In this document: positions 5,519-5,530 of the stretch, in pieces
How positions within the stretch are numbered: position 1 is the first letter of the stretch
How the letters are laid out: each line of letters begins with the position of its first letter
From: PVC group bacterium
Lineage (GTDB): Bacteria; Verrucomicrobiota; Kiritimatiellia; CAIKKV01; PXCX01
Reading direction: 5' to 3'
Assembly: GCA_003565195.1 (NCBI GenBank)
Contig: PXCX01000182.1
Location: 1 to 5,530, forward strand
DNA length: 5,530 nucleotides
The notes under the pieces: generated by a model
Databases searched by the model: none
What the model saw: only the letters and a program-made list of their open reading frames with translations
Told to the model about the DNA's origin: nothing
Translations under genes and position numbers: made by a program

Positions 5519-5530
5519 GTCGTTTGCGCC

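Overview
The window looks like chromosomal DNA from a Gram-negative-type bacterium of moderate, slightly above 50% GC. I cannot place it firmly. A PtsN-like EIIA joined to a PII-like domain, an AsnC/aminotransferase pair, and the mix of strong and absent Shine-Dalgarno sites would fit a PVC-type or similar environmental lineage, but that is a low-confidence inference. Nothing suggests a phage, plasmid, transposon, CRISPR array or defence island.

Left part (1-2660, minus strand): a leftward gene set runs from glycosyltransferase A (2660-1434) through glycosyltransferase B (1412-366) to a class I SAM-dependent methyltransferase (391 down to the window edge, truncated). Spacing is 21 bp, then a 26-bp overlap, so this is probably one operon. 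It most likely belongs to a larger surface-polysaccharide or glycan locus that continues to the left. All three starts lack a good Shine-Dalgarno sequence at normal spacing.

Middle (2661-3022): a 362-bp divergent control region. A rightward extended -10 element and a leftward -35/-10 pair overlap at about 2790-2796. A second rightward promoter candidate lies at 2879-2906. A possible 13-codon leader ORF with a strong Shine-Dalgarno sequence overlaps the start of the regulator gene.

Right-middle (3023-4655, plus strand): an Lrp/AsnC-family regulator overlaps by 26 bp a PLP-dependent class I/II aminotransferase whose ribosome binding site lies inside the regulator gene. The regulator probably senses an amino acid linked to the enzyme.

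Right end (4656-5530): a 41-bp convergent gap holds a G-rich, REP-like palindromic fragment. Beyond it, on the minus strand, is a two-domain protein: an N-terminal PTS EIIA (PtsN/fructose-type) domain with an intact phospho-histidine motif, and a C-terminal PII-like domain. This fusion is the most interesting item in the window, because it would join a phosphotransfer input and a PII-type small-molecule sensor in one polypeptide.
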